10,891 nucleotides of DNA from Litoribaculum gwangyangense (GTDB lineage: Bacteria; Bacteroidota; Bacteroidia; Flavobacteriales; Flavobacteriaceae), in NCBI RefSeq assembly GCF_039543505.1, contig NZ_BAABJW010000017.1, positions 1 through 10,891 of the forward strand, given 5' to 3'. The notes beneath the pieces are model-generated. The model was not told the DNA's origin and ran no database searches. It saw nothing but the letters and a program-made list of their open reading frames with translations. The position numbers were made by a program, and so were the translations under genes. Of this stretch, positions 1 to 6,540 are shown in pieces (positions within the stretch are counted from its first letter, which is position 1; every line of letters starts with the position of its first letter).

Positions 1-90
1 AAACTATAAACATAAAACTAGAGTCAGTGCTAAACTGAAAAGCTAAGGCGAAAATCCCCAACTGTTCATAGCCGAGACCGTTGCCAGTAA
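1..90 (+). repeat. attC-like site 0 (right part; left end outside window)
   Basis: Only the right half can be recognised. It has the L'-like element CATAGCC (67-73), the 6-nt spacer GAGACC (74-79) and the core GTT (80-82), leading into the cassette-1 arm GTTGCCAGTA (80-89). The same CATAGCC form occurs in site 6, where its pairing partner is visible. The left stem strand probably lies upstream of base 1. I see no gene in bases 1-91. Confidence 0.65.
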
Positions 91-97
91 TTTGAGA

Positions 98-730
98 ATG
101 ACAGAACTTTTAAAGAAATATTTAGTTATTAAATGGTGGATTCCGCTACTCTTTTTCGGAATATCTTTCATTATTTTTATAACTGGAATTATTTTACCAA
201 ATACTGATTTTGGGTTTAATTTATTTGCTTTTTCTGTTCTGATACTCATAATTTCATCTATTTGGCAGATAATAAAAGGCAAAAAAAAGACTGGTTTTGC
301 ATTATTATCAACCGCATTAACGCCAATTTTCGCTGTCGGATTTATGGTTTACCTATTTGCTGGAACGATGAACAAACCTGACGAAAAATTAGCTTCAGAA
401 AGAATTGAGCCACTTATCAGAGAAAAAACTGATTTGACCATTCCGAATGACTTTGAGATTTTGGAAAATTTAATCGAACACACAGAAGGAGCTTTTGACT
501 CTGATTATTCAATCGGACTTAAAATTAAATACCAAGAATCAGAAGAAAAACATATTACGGAACAAATTTACAACGGAATAAAATCGAAATCTGAAAAAGG
601 AATTTGGAAACGTAATTTAAGCGGATTTGACTTTGAACATAACGGAAACGAAATTAATAGAGCCGAACCTTTTTATTTTAAAGTAGACACTTTATCAAAT
701 ACGATTGAACTGAATTTAATGCATTTATGA
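98..730 (+). CDS. Hypothetical membrane protein, three TM helices plus soluble C-terminal domain
   Basis: I do not recognise this protein of about 210 residues. The N-terminal half is strongly hydrophobic, with predicted membrane helices at about residues 13-34, 41-58 and 66-88. A Lys-rich segment (KGKKK) separates helices two and three. The remaining 120 or so residues are polar and charged and look like a soluble domain; their side of the membrane cannot be settled from sequence. The ATG at 98 is chosen. An in-frame TTG at 92, inside the AATTTGAGAA that follows the cassette boundary, would add two residues and is a real alternative because a neighbouring cassette clearly uses that TTG. The gene is the sole content of cassette 1 and stops 9 bp before the 3' arm. 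No promoter is visible in front of it, so expression may come from upstream. Confidence 0.8.
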   Translation: MTELLKKYLVIKWWIPLLFFGISFIIFITGIILPNTDFGFNLFAFSVLILIISSIWQIIKGKKKTGFALLSTALTPIFAVGFMVYLFAGTMNKPDEKLASERIEPLIREKTDLTIPNDFEILENLIEHTEGAFDSDYSIGLKIKYQESEEKHITEQIYNGIKSKSEKGIWKRNLSGFDFEHNGNEINRAEPFYFKVDTLSNTIELNLMHL

Positions 731-738
731 ATAAAAAA

Positions 739-875
739 CTACTGGCAACAACGTGTATAGCTCATTGCGGCTGAATTCCTAATCGGAATTCATTGCAATT
801 TGCTATCTTTCGGTTACGGCGGAAAATCATAGCTGATTTCCCGCAACGAGCCATACACAAAACCGTTGGCGTTAA
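739..875 (+). repeat. attC-like site 1 (137 bp)
   Basis: The left arm TACTGGCAAC (740-749) is the reverse complement of the start of cassette 1 (80-89). It is followed by a 3-nt spacer and the stem strand GTGTATAGCTCATTGCGG (753-770), which pairs with 841-858. The only two mismatches there are A on the left against C on the right. A 6-nt spacer AAAACC (859-864) and the core GTT (865-867) follow, then the cassette-2 arm GTTGGCGTTA (865-874). The interior has secondary hairpins, GAATTCC/GGAATTC (about 773-791) and a near-palindrome around 819-844. A 24-bp stretch at 804-827 is identical to 2410-2433 in site 3. Confidence 0.8.
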
Positions 876-904
876 TTTGAGAAAACCGAACAGAAATTAA
901 AATT

Positions 905-1378
905 ATGGGATTTTTTGACAATCTATTTAAGAAAAAAAACGAATCAAATTCATCAGAATTAATAACTGAAATTCCCGAAAGTTGGAGTGTTTTGACTGGA
1001 GAAAATAATGGAAAACCAATGTTTGTGCGGAAAAACGTTGCGTGCGACAAAATAGCTGGAAATAAAAATTATTCAACGAATTGCGGAATTGCTTTCAAAA
1101 TGTTATCGCCAAATGCCGACGGATTACCTGACATTGAAAACGAACCTGAATTGGATAATCTCGAAGACGATATATTTGACTTTTTAGAATCGGACTTGAA
1201 TTCAATTGTTCCAATTACTATTACGACTTCTGGATTTAGAGAATTTGTGATTTACACAAAAGATTTAGCGGAATTTAATGTGAGGTTGGAAAAATTAAAA
1301 AAGAAATATCCGAAATATGAGCTAACAACTTATAACAAAACTGACCAAAATTGGAATACTTATAAATCGTTTAAATAA
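905..1378 (+). CDS. DUF695-like protein
   Basis: A soluble protein of 157 residues with no signal peptide. It starts with the short amphipathic lead GFFDNLFKKK (residues 2-11). The C-terminal half resembles DUF695 proteins as I remember them: a segment FREFVIYTKD (111-120) with a beta-strand look, then a stretch ending in DQNWNTYKSF (147-156), close to the family's D-x-x-W-x-x-Y ending. The biochemical role of that family is unknown, and the assignment is by recall rather than by search. The ATG at 905 is the only reasonable start: the TTG at the cassette border (877) reads into a stop after seven codons. The gene is alone in cassette 2, starting 39 bp after the boundary and stopping 6 bp before the 3' arm. 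Confidence 0.8.
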   Translation: MGFFDNLFKKKNESNSSELITEIPESWSVLTGENNGKPMFVRKNVACDKIAGNKNYSTNCGIAFKMLSPNADGLPDIENEPELDNLEDDIFDFLESDLNSIVPITITTSGFREFVIYTKDLAEFNVRLEKLKKKYPKYELTTYNKTDQNWNTYKSFK

Positions 1379-1383
1379 AAAAA

Positions 1384-1524
1384 CTAACGCCAACACCGTA
1401 TATAAAAAATTGCTGGTGTTGTGCTAAATCAAAGGTCGTTGCACGTTTGCTACGTCTGATTTTCCTTCGGAAAATCCTCGCACGCAAACACGCAAATTTC
1501 CATATACAAACACGTTGGCAATAA
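1384..1524 (+). repeat. attC-like site 2 (141 bp)
   Basis: The left arm TAACGCCAAC (1385-1394) is the exact reverse complement of the start of cassette 2 (865-874). A 3-nt spacer ACC and the strand GTATATAAAAAATTGC (1398-1413) follow, pairing imperfectly with 1492-1507. The right spacer AAACAC (1508-1513) leads to the core at 1514-1516 and the cassette-3 arm GTTGGCAATA (1514-1523). The interior holds a perfect 8-bp hairpin with loop TTC (1458-1476), plus partly complementary segments near 1440-1450 and 1481-1494. Its primary sequence differs strongly from sites 1 and 3, yet the layout and total length are the same. Confidence 0.78.
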
Positions 1525-1525
1525 T

Positions 1526-2368
1526 TTGAAAAAATTAGTTTACATACCGAAAATCTTTCTTCTTCTGTTACTTTTTTCTTGTGGACAAAATTCATCTGAA
1601 AAAGAACTGAATGGGAATTGGCGTGAAATAGAAAATGAATACAGCACTTGGCATTTTTATCCTGACAGTCTTGTTTTGAAATTAACAGGAGAACCTGACG
1701 AAAAAACAGACTGGAAAGCTAACAAATCCCAAATTGAATTCGAAATAGAGACTTTCGAACAGAATTCGGCTGGAAAATTTATTGATACTACAAACAAAGT
1801 TCTAATTGACTATCAAATTTCAGAAAAAAAGGATAGCCTTTTTGGGACACTTAAAAACAATTATGGTGTTCATAAATTTAGTATGCTAAAAACTGAAAAC
1901 TATAATGAATATCTGAATAGAAAATTTAGAGTTGAATTTACTTTACCAAAAAGCAATTCAACTGATTTGATAAAAGTAGACCCAATTTACGGAATGAAAA
2001 TCTTCATTTCCTACGATAATAATCAATTGACTGGAAAAACTGAATTTTCTAATTCCCTAAAAAATTTGGAAAACGACATCAAAAGTTTTAGGGAGAAATT
2101 AGGAACTTTTTTTGGACCTAAAGATTGGCGGAATCAAAAGTTTTATTTGAGTGTTTATGCTGACCAGAAAGTCACAGATTCAATTATTACTGAAAGTCTA
2201 TCTGTGACAACCAAAAGTGACTTTTTTATAAATAATGATATCCCAAGACCACCGAATGACACAATGGCTATAAGAATTTACAGAATATACGACGATGGGA
2301 AGAATAATAACCTTAGTTCTAGAAAAGCTAAAAGAATAAAAACTATTGCCAACACCGTGTATAATTAA
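1526..2368 (+). CDS. Hypothetical lipoprotein (TTG start)
   Basis: The protein has 280 residues and an N-terminal lipoprotein signal peptide: two Lys at positions 2-3, a hydrophobic run of Leu, Ile and Phe to residue 16, then F-S-C-G with the acceptor cysteine at 19. It should be exported and lipid-anchored. The mature part is polar, rich in Lys, Asn and Ser, and matches no family I recognise; NGNWREIENEYSTWHF (about 29-44) is reminiscent of lipocalin-like or META-like small lipoproteins, but this is weak. The start must be TTG at 1526, because the signal peptide begins immediately there and no ATG precedes it. That TTG lies 11-13 bases after the G^TT point. The last residues (ANTVYN) are encoded by the 3' arm and stem of the attC-like site, so translation runs into the site before stopping. 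Confidence 0.85.
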   Translation: MKKLVYIPKIFLLLLLFSCGQNSSEKELNGNWREIENEYSTWHFYPDSLVLKLTGEPDEKTDWKANKSQIEFEIETFEQNSAGKFIDTTNKVLIDYQISEKKDSLFGTLKNNYGVHKFSMLKTENYNEYLNRKFRVEFTLPKSNSTDLIKVDPIYGMKIFISYDNNQLTGKTEFSNSLKNLENDIKSFREKLGTFFGPKDWRNQKFYLSVYADQKVTDSIITESLSVTTKSDFFINNDIPRPPNDTMAIRIYRIYDDGKNNNLSSRKAKRIKTIANTVYN

Positions 2369-2483
2369 TTGCGGCTGAATTACCTACTCGGAAATTCAAT
2401 CTTATTAATTATCTTTCGGTTACGGCGGAAAATGACTTGCGTCCTTTCCCGCAACTAATCATACACAAAACCGTTGTACACAA
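2343..2483 (+). repeat. attC-like site 3 (141 bp)
   Basis: The left arm TATTGCCAAC (2344-2353) is the exact reverse complement of the start of cassette 3 (1514-1523). The stem strand GTGTATAATTAATTGCGG (2357-2374) pairs with 2449-2466, with just two mismatches, both A left against C right, at the same stem positions as in site 1. The right spacer AAAACC (2467-2472) leads to the core (2473-2475) and the cassette-4 arm GTTGTACACA (2473-2482). The interior shares a 24-bp identical block (2410-2433) with site 1. The site overlaps the last codons of the upstream gene. Confidence 0.8.
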
Positions 2484-2491
2484 TACCTGAA

Positions 2492-3031
2492 ATGAAAATC
2501 GGAACTAAAATATTAATCCTATTTCTGACCTTGAATTTGCTTTCTTGCAAAGGTTCAGCACAGGAAACTGAAATCAAAAAATCCGCGACTGAAATTCAAT
2601 TGTCGGAAACTGTAAAAAACACTTTTCCGAAACCAATTGGAATAATTAATGATTACGGAAAAATATTTACCGAATCACAGCGAGCTGAATTATCGAAAGT
2701 ACTTTATGACTATGATATTGAAACTACAAGACAAATTGTTGTGGTAACAATTGAAAGTATAAAACCATATCAGAATATCCAAAAATATGCGACTGATTTA
2801 GGAAATGAATGGGGAATTGGGGACGCTGATAAAAATAACGGACTGACAATCGTTGTATGCAATCCTTGTCGACAAATCGGAATCGCAACTGGATTGGGAA
2901 CTGAATTGATTTTGACTGACGAAATATGCAAAAATGTAATTGACCAAACCATAATTCCTGAATTTAAAAATGGAGAATTTTATAATGGAATTAAAAAAGG
3001 TGTGACTGAATTGATAGAAAAATGGAAATAA
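2492..3031 (+). CDS. TPM-domain lipoprotein
   Basis: The protein has 179 residues. Residues 1-19 form a lipoprotein signal peptide (hydrophobic run ILILFLTLNLLSC, acceptor Cys19). After a linker, residues 49-179 match the TPM domain (TPM_phosphatase): the opening G-I-I-N-D-Y-G-K-I-F-T with ESQRAEL, the central strand QIVVVTIES (81-89), the signature NEWGIGDADKNNGLTIVV (105-122), and the tail IIPEFKNGEFYNGIKKG (154-170). Known TPM proteins are envelope proteins, and some plant members have been reported to hydrolyse phosphate esters; the function here is open. Unlike many relatives it has no C-terminal membrane helix or Gly-rich tail, so the lipid would be its only anchor. ATG 2492 is preferred over the in-frame TTG at 2474, which lies in the arm and would bury the signal peptide. 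It is the only gene of cassette 4. Confidence 0.88.
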   Translation: MKIGTKILILFLTLNLLSCKGSAQETEIKKSATEIQLSETVKNTFPKPIGIINDYGKIFTESQRAELSKVLYDYDIETTRQIVVVTIESIKPYQNIQKYATDLGNEWGIGDADKNNGLTIVVCNPCRQIGIATGLGTELILTDEICKNVIDQTIIPEFKNGEFYNGIKKGVTELIEKWK

Positions 3032-3036
3032 AAGTA

Positions 3037-3177
3037 CTGTGTACAACAATGTATAACCGCAATTACGGCGGATTCGACTGCGTCCGAATCCACTCGGAAT
3101 TGCTAAAGTCGGTGTCAAACCGAAAATTAACGCATATTAACCCGTAACTGACGGTTATACGAGACCGTTACCCACAA
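3037..3177 (+). repeat. attC-like site 4 (141 bp)
   Basis: The left arm TGTGTACAAC (3038-3047) is the exact reverse complement of the start of cassette 4 (2473-2482). The stem strand GTATAACCGCAATTACGG (3051-3068) pairs with 3142-3160 with one bulged base and a left-A/right-C position. Here the stem reads GTATAACCG against CGGTTATAC rather than GTGTATA against TATACAC, so sequence changes are compensated. The right spacer GAGACC (3161-3166) leads to the core (3167-3169) and the cassette-5 arm GTTACCCAC (3167-3175). The interior has the hairpin GGATTCG/CGAATCC (3070-3091). Confidence 0.8.
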
Positions 3178-3194
3178 GCTGAAACCAGCCGCAC

Positions 3195-3260
3195 ATTTTA
3201 GCACTTTTGATTTTTGCCGACACACAAATCCAACGCTAAAAAAACCAAAAGAGCTAAAAT
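3195..3260. repeat. Imperfect 15-bp inverted repeat at the start of the R-M cassette
   Basis: ATTTTAGCACTTTTG (3195-3209) and CAAAAGAGCTAAAAT (3246-3260) are complementary at 14 of 15 positions, separated by 36 bases. The word CCAACGCT occurs at 3230-3237, within the loop, and at 3264-3271, just outside the repeat. The same word lies at 5606-5613, beyond a second long hairpin at the other end of the cassette. The element sits between the cassette boundary and the promoter and does not match the attC-like sites. Its role is unknown. Confidence 0.55.
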
Positions 3261-3275
3261 TTTCCAACGCTCGAA

Positions 3276-3306
3276 TTGAATAATCAAAATAAAATTTATA
3301 AATTTG
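3276..3306 (+). promoter_or_regulatory. Bacteroidetes-type promoter of the R-M operon
   Basis: TTG (3276-3278) is followed after 20 bases by TAAATTTG (3299-3306), a perfect TAnnTTTG -7 element of the Bacteroidetes primary sigma factor, with the usual spacing. Transcription would start a few bases before about 3315, giving a very short leader to ATG 3326. I found no comparable element directly before the other cassette genes. Confidence 0.6.
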
Positions 3307-3320
3307 TCAAAAAATGACAA
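3304..3320. promoter_or_regulatory. Operator-like palindrome, probable autoregulatory site of the HTH protein
   Basis: TTGTCA (3304-3309), five A bases and TGACAA (3315-3320) form a perfect 6-bp dyad. It overlaps the end of the -7 box and the likely transcription start, and lies directly in front of ATG 3326. A repressor or controller dimer bound here would block RNA polymerase. The position is typical for C-protein-like regulators in R-M operons. Binding by the adjacent HTH protein is inferred. Confidence 0.5.
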
Positions 3321-3325
3321 GTCTT

Positions 3326-3640
3326 ATGAAAACCACTTTTGGAGAATACATCCGACTTTTACGAAACGAAAACGAATTGACTTTAACTCAACTTGCGGCT
3401 AAATTGAATTTGGACTCTGCAAACTTGAGCAAAATTGAGAATGGAAAACGAGATTTTGATGAAAAGCGATTACCAAAACTTGCTAAAATCTTCAAACTCG
3501 ACCTCACTGAATTAAGAAATGAATATGTTACCGACCAAATCGGGAAACAGATTTACGAAACAAACTGCACTAAACAACTTTTAAAAGTTGCGGAAGAAAA
3601 AGCAGAATACAGAAGAACATTAAAAGAAAAAGTAATATGA
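3326..3640 (+). CDS. XRE-family HTH regulator of the R-M operon
   Basis: The protein has 104 residues from ATG 3326. It is a helix-turn-helix protein of the XRE/Cro-C1 type: TFGEYIRLLRNENELTLTQL (4-23) leads into the recognition region LDSANLSKIENGKR (29-42), with the family's typical S-K-I-E-N-G-K/R. A charged, probably helical tail (from about 70) ends in AEYRRTLKEKVI. It most likely controls the two following genes, limiting or timing endonuclease synthesis. ATG 3326 is chosen over the in-frame ATG 3314 because relatives commonly start with MKTTFGEYIR-like residues and because 3314 lies inside the palindrome, at the expected transcription start. Its stop codon overlaps the methyltransferase start by 4 bp (ATGA), indicating translational coupling. 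Confidence 0.85.
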   Translation: MKTTFGEYIRLLRNENELTLTQLAAKLNLDSANLSKIENGKRDFDEKRLPKLAKIFKLDLTELRNEYVTDQIGKQIYETNCTKQLLKVAEEKAEYRRTLKEKVI

Positions 3641-4686
3641 AAATAGTATCATTTTTTGCAGGAGCAGGCGGACTAGATTTAGGTTTCCAAAAAGCAGGTT
3701 TTGACGTTATTTGGGCAAACGAATACGACAGAGAAATTTGGGAAACTTATGAAAAAAATCACCCAAACACAATCCTTGATAAAAGAAGTATTGTTAACAT
3801 TCCAGCAGATGAAGTTCCAGAATGTGACGGAATTATTGGTGGTCCACCTTGCCAAAGTTGGAGTGAAGCCGGAGCTGCAAGAGGAATTAAAGATAAAAGA
3901 GGTCAATTATTTTACGACTTCATTAGAATATTAGAAGCGAAGCAACCTAAATTCTTTTTAGCCGAGAATGTAAGTGGAATGCTAATTTCCAAGCATTCAG
4001 AAGCATTGGAAGGAATTAAGGAACTTTTCAGAAATGCAGGAATTGGGTATGAACTTTCTTTTCAAATGTTAAACGCATCTGATTACAATGTACCCCAAGA
4101 CCGAAAAAGAGTATTCTTTATTGGGATTAGAAAAGACTTAAATTTCAAATATCAATTTCCTACTGAAACATTTCCTAAAATAACATTAGATACAGCAATT
4201 TCGGACTTAAAAGAAGGTGTTTTACCTGCTTTAGAGTATAATAATACTAATGGAGAAAATTGTGTTGTTCCAAATCACGAATATATGATTGGTAGTTTTT
4301 CAACTATTTTTATGTCAAGAAATCGTGTGAGAAGTTGGGATGAACAATCATTTACAATTCAAGCAGGTGGACGACACGCACCTATTCATCCGCAAGCACC
4401 AAAAATGAAATTTATTGAACAAAATGTTCGAGTTTTTGTTCCAGGGAAAGAACATTTATACAGAAGATTAAGCATAAGAGAATGCGCAAGAATTCAAACT
4501 TTTCCTGATGACTTCATTTTTCATTACAAAAAAGTTGCAGCAGGTTACAAAATGATTGGAAATGCTGTTCCAGTTAATTTAGCAAAGTTTTTAGCTAATA
4601 GTATCAAAGAACAACTAAAAGCAAACGAAAATAAAGCTGAAAAACCAAAATCAATTAAAAAAGTAAAAGAAGCACTAGCAGTATGA
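3637..4686 (+). CDS. DNA (cytosine-5) methyltransferase, HaeIII/NgoPII type, probable GGCC specificity
   Basis: The protein has 349 residues and transfers a methyl group from S-adenosylmethionine to carbon 5 of cytosine. Motif I is FAGAGGLDLG (7-16), motif IV is GGPPCQSWSE (68-77) with catalytic Cys72, motif VI has E-N-V at 110-112, motif VIII has Q-D-R-K-R at 154-158, motif IX is RECARIQTFPDDF (281-293) and motif X is GNAVPVNLA (308-316). The target-recognition region (about 205-275) contains NHEYMIGSFSTIFMSRNRVR, very close to the corresponding part of M.HaeIII as I remember it, so GGmCC (inner C) is the expected product. The last 25 or so residues form a Lys-rich tail. The gene overlaps both neighbours by 4 bp, making one operon that protects the host from the next gene's product. 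Confidence 0.95.
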   Translation: MKIVSFFAGAGGLDLGFQKAGFDVIWANEYDREIWETYEKNHPNTILDKRSIVNIPADEVPECDGIIGGPPCQSWSEAGAARGIKDKRGQLFYDFIRILEAKQPKFFLAENVSGMLISKHSEALEGIKELFRNAGIGYELSFQMLNASDYNVPQDRKRVFFIGIRKDLNFKYQFPTETFPKITLDTAISDLKEGVLPALEYNNTNGENCVVPNHEYMIGSFSTIFMSRNRVRSWDEQSFTIQAGGRHAPIHPQAPKMKFIEQNVRVFVPGKEHLYRRLSIRECARIQTFPDDFIFHYKKVAAGYKMIGNAVPVNLAKFLANSIKEQLKANENKAEKPKSIKKVKEALAV

Positions 4687-5525
4687 CAAATATTTTAGAA
4701 GCAATTTACAATATCGTAAATCAAAAGAACTTTGAAATACGTGCTATGTATTCAGGCAGAAATAGAGCAAACGGAATGGGAGACGCTCTTGAAAGCTACA
4801 TCAAAGATGCCTTTGCAGGAACTTTTGGAGTTCCTGACGAATTGCAAAAAATGCAAACCTATAATCAAAAATTTTCTTGGTTAGGTTCACAAAATAATCC
4901 GCCAGATATAATGATAAAAGGTGGAGATGCAATTGAAGTTAAGAAAACACAAAGTGCAAATTCAAGTTTGGCTTTAAACAGTAGTTATCCAAAAACGGAT
5001 TTAAGACATACAAGTCCAATGATTACAAAGGAATGCAAGGAGTGTGAAGATTGGACTGTTAAAGATTTAATTTATTGTGTTGGGCATACAACTGATACAA
5101 GTTTAAAATCTTTGTGGATGGTTTATGGTAATTCTTATGCAGCCAAACACGAAACCTACCAAAGAATAAAAACTACAATTTCAAGCGGAATAAAAACAAT
5201 TCCAGATGTCGTTTTTGCAGACACTAAAGAATTGGGTCGAGTAAATCAAGTTGACCCATTGGGAATAACGAATTTGAGAATTAGAGGTATGTGGCAAATC
5301 GAAAACCCAAGGAAAGTATTTAACTATTTACACGAAACAACCGACAAAGATTTTGAATTGATTTGTATAATTCCAACCGAAAAATACAGTAGTTTCCCAA
5401 AAGACAGCAGAACGAAACTTGAGGGATTAAAAGAAAATGGATTTAGTATTGAAGATAAACAAATAAAAGACCCGAATAATCCTGCTAAATTAATGGATTG
5501 TAAACTAATAAAACTTTGTGTATAA
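4683..5525 (+). CDS. Type II restriction endonuclease, NgoPII family, probable GGCC cutter
   Basis: The protein has 280 residues. The segment RNRANGMGDALESYIKD (26-42), then NPPDIMIKGGDAIEVKK (72-88) followed by ALNSSYPK, and near the C-terminus ELGRVNQVDPLGITNLRIRG and DPNNPAKL, agree with the NgoPII restriction enzyme family as I remember it. The catalytic core should be PD-(D/E)xK: Pro74-Asp75, then Glu85-x-Lys87, with Glu37 a possible additional metal ligand. The length is normal for the family and no motif is broken, so it is probably active. The cognate site GGCC is inferred from the family and from the methyltransferase. It starts in a 4-bp overlap with the methyltransferase stop, the usual arrangement that places the nuclease last. 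Confidence 0.92.
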   Translation: MTNILEAIYNIVNQKNFEIRAMYSGRNRANGMGDALESYIKDAFAGTFGVPDELQKMQTYNQKFSWLGSQNNPPDIMIKGGDAIEVKKTQSANSSLALNSSYPKTDLRHTSPMITKECKECEDWTVKDLIYCVGHTTDTSLKSLWMVYGNSYAAKHETYQRIKTTISSGIKTIPDVVFADTKELGRVNQVDPLGITNLRIRGMWQIENPRKVFNYLHETTDKDFELICIIPTEKYSSFPKDSRTKLEGLKENGFSIEDKQIKDPNNPAKLMDCKLIKLCV

Positions 5526-5538
5526 GCCATCGCTAAAA

Positions 5539-5601
5539 GCCATACACATTTGCAATTCGCACCAGCCAAAGCTAAAGCCAAAAATTGCAAAAGAGTATGT
5601 C
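5539..5601. repeat. 19-bp imperfect inverted repeat at the end of the R-M cassette
   Basis: The strand 5539-5557 (GCCATACACATTTGCAATT) pairs with 5583-5601 at 16 of 19 positions, including nine perfect pairs next to the loop (TTTGCAATT/AATTGCAAA). The loop is rich in GCCAAAGCTAAAGCC-type words. CCAACGCT follows at 5606-5613, as it does after the inverted repeat at the other end of this cassette. It may act as a transcription end or mRNA-stabilising hairpin, or be a second repeat family; there is no T-tract for a classical terminator. Confidence 0.6.
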
Positions 5602-5639
5602 TTTGCCAACGCTTAAAAACAATCAGAACGGAATAAAGC

Positions 5640-5780
5640 CAGTGGGTAACAATGTGTATAAGCAATAGCGGGTTTTGTGCAAAATTGAAAGGAAATGAAT
5701 ATTAATAAAGGTAAGTGTTTAACCGAAAAGTTAGTGGTTTTTAATCCGCTACTGCTCATACACTAGACCGTTGCCCACAA
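5640..5780 (+). repeat. attC-like site 5 (141 bp)
   Basis: The left arm GTGGGTAAC (5642-5650) is the exact reverse complement of the start of the R-M cassette, 2.5 kb upstream (3167-3175). The stem strand GTGTATAAGCAATAGCGG (5654-5671) pairs with 5746-5763 at 16 of 18 positions; both mismatches are left A against right C, at the same stem positions as in sites 1 and 3. The spacer TAGACC (5764-5769) leads to the core (5770-5772) and the cassette-6 arm GTTGCCCACA (5770-5779). The fourth core base of the left arm is A-type (GTTA), proving that only AAC/GTT is invariant. Confidence 0.82.
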
Positions 5781-5781
5781 T

Positions 5782-6420
5782 ATGAGAAAAACTTTGAGAA
5801 TATTAATATCACTTCTGATTTTGACCAGTTTTTCGTGTAAATCCCAAACCAAATCTTTAAATAAAATGACAGAATTTACTAAAGAAACGACTGAAAAAGA
5901 AACTTACAATCGGTTTGTTTTAGTTAAGGGAAAAAGCCTAAAAAACATCAAACCGAAAATCAAAGAATGGGCGGAAATATTTGGTGCAGGAGAACCTGTA
6001 AATATGACAATAAAAAAAGCGGATTTTAATCCTTGGACGTTAATTAAATTACCTGAAAACGAATTGTTAACTGCTTATAATTATCACAACCTTGTTTATT
6101 GGTTTTTAGGAACACCACCAGAAGACCAAAATTATGCTGAATACTCAATCGGAATATCAATCGACAAATACGGAGAATCGACATATCTGATTTACAACGA
6201 TTATGATTTACGAGAAAAAATAGCAACTAATGATGATGTTTTCGGAATAACGGAAAAGAACCAAAAATTCATTTTGAGCATTCCGTTTGACGAATTAAAA
6301 GCGAGTAATAGTGAAGAAATTTCGGATTTTGATAAGTTCTTAACTGAAAATGGAATTGACTTAACCGAAATAAAAACCGATAAACTAAATTGGACTGAAT
6401 TAAATATTAGTACGGAATAA
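5782..6420 (+). CDS. Hypothetical lipoprotein
   Basis: The protein has 212 residues with a clear lipoprotein signal peptide: MRKTLR, then a hydrophobic run to LTSFSC with acceptor Cys19 and KSQ following. It should be exported and lipid-anchored. The mature region is mixed alpha/beta in appearance; RFVLVKGKSLKNIKPKIKEW and NYHNLVYWFLG suggest a folded globular domain, but I recognise no family. The ATG at 5782 is the only sensible start and lies just 11 bases after the G^TT point, where other cassettes have TTG in the same conserved position. It is the only gene of cassette 6 and ends 4 bp before the 3' arm. No own promoter is visible. Confidence 0.85.
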   Translation: MRKTLRILISLLILTSFSCKSQTKSLNKMTEFTKETTEKETYNRFVLVKGKSLKNIKPKIKEWAEIFGAGEPVNMTIKKADFNPWTLIKLPENELLTAYNYHNLVYWFLGTPPEDQNYAEYSIGISIDKYGESTYLIYNDYDLREKIATNDDVFGITEKNQKFILSIPFDELKASNSEEISDFDKFLTENGIDLTEIKTDKLNWTELNISTE

Positions 6421-6423
6421 ATA

Positions 6424-6524
6424 CTGTGGGCAACAACGGCTATAGTTCATTGCGCTGAACCTGAATGAAATTTATTAACTTCCTAGAAGCGCAACGAAAC
6501 CATAGCCAAGACCGTTGGCACCAA
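6424..6524 (+). repeat. attC-like site 6 (101 bp)
   Basis: The left arm TGTGGGCAAC (6425-6434) is the exact reverse complement of the start of cassette 6 (5770-5779). The stem strand GGCTATAGTTCATTGCGC (6438-6455) pairs with 6489-6507; the right strand carries one extra base, and the two substitutions are again left A against right C. The stem starts GGCTAT/ATAGCC here, a compensated variant of GTGTAT/ATACAC. The spacer AAGACC (6508-6513) leads to the core (6514-6516) and the cassette-7 arm GTTGGCACCA (6514-6523). Confidence 0.82.
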
Positions 6525-6540
6525 TTAGAAAAAGAACTGA

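Noticed and set aside
82..94. TAATTTG after the arms of cassettes 1-3 read as a -7 promoter box
   Set aside because: It is one base short of TAnnTTTG, lacks a properly spaced TTG in all cases, and coincides with the start codon itself.
814..1050. Minus-strand open frame through site 1
   Set aside because: It covers the site stem and the start of the DUF695-like gene; composition and position indicate chance.
2474..2491. Upstream TTG start for the TPM lipoprotein
   Set aside because: The TTG is part of the arm GTTGTACACA and would put six extra residues, including Pro and Glu, before a normal signal peptide that starts at ATG 2492.
2798..3118. Minus-strand open frame of 106 codons
   Set aside because: It lies opposite the TPM gene and runs into site 4. 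Its translation is Phe/Ser-rich without any recognisable family, and the plus-strand gene explains the openness.
5324..5665. Minus-strand open frame of 113 codons
   Set aside because: It overlaps the end of the endonuclease gene, a hairpin and the attC-like site. It has no family features and looks like a shadow of A/T-rich DNA.
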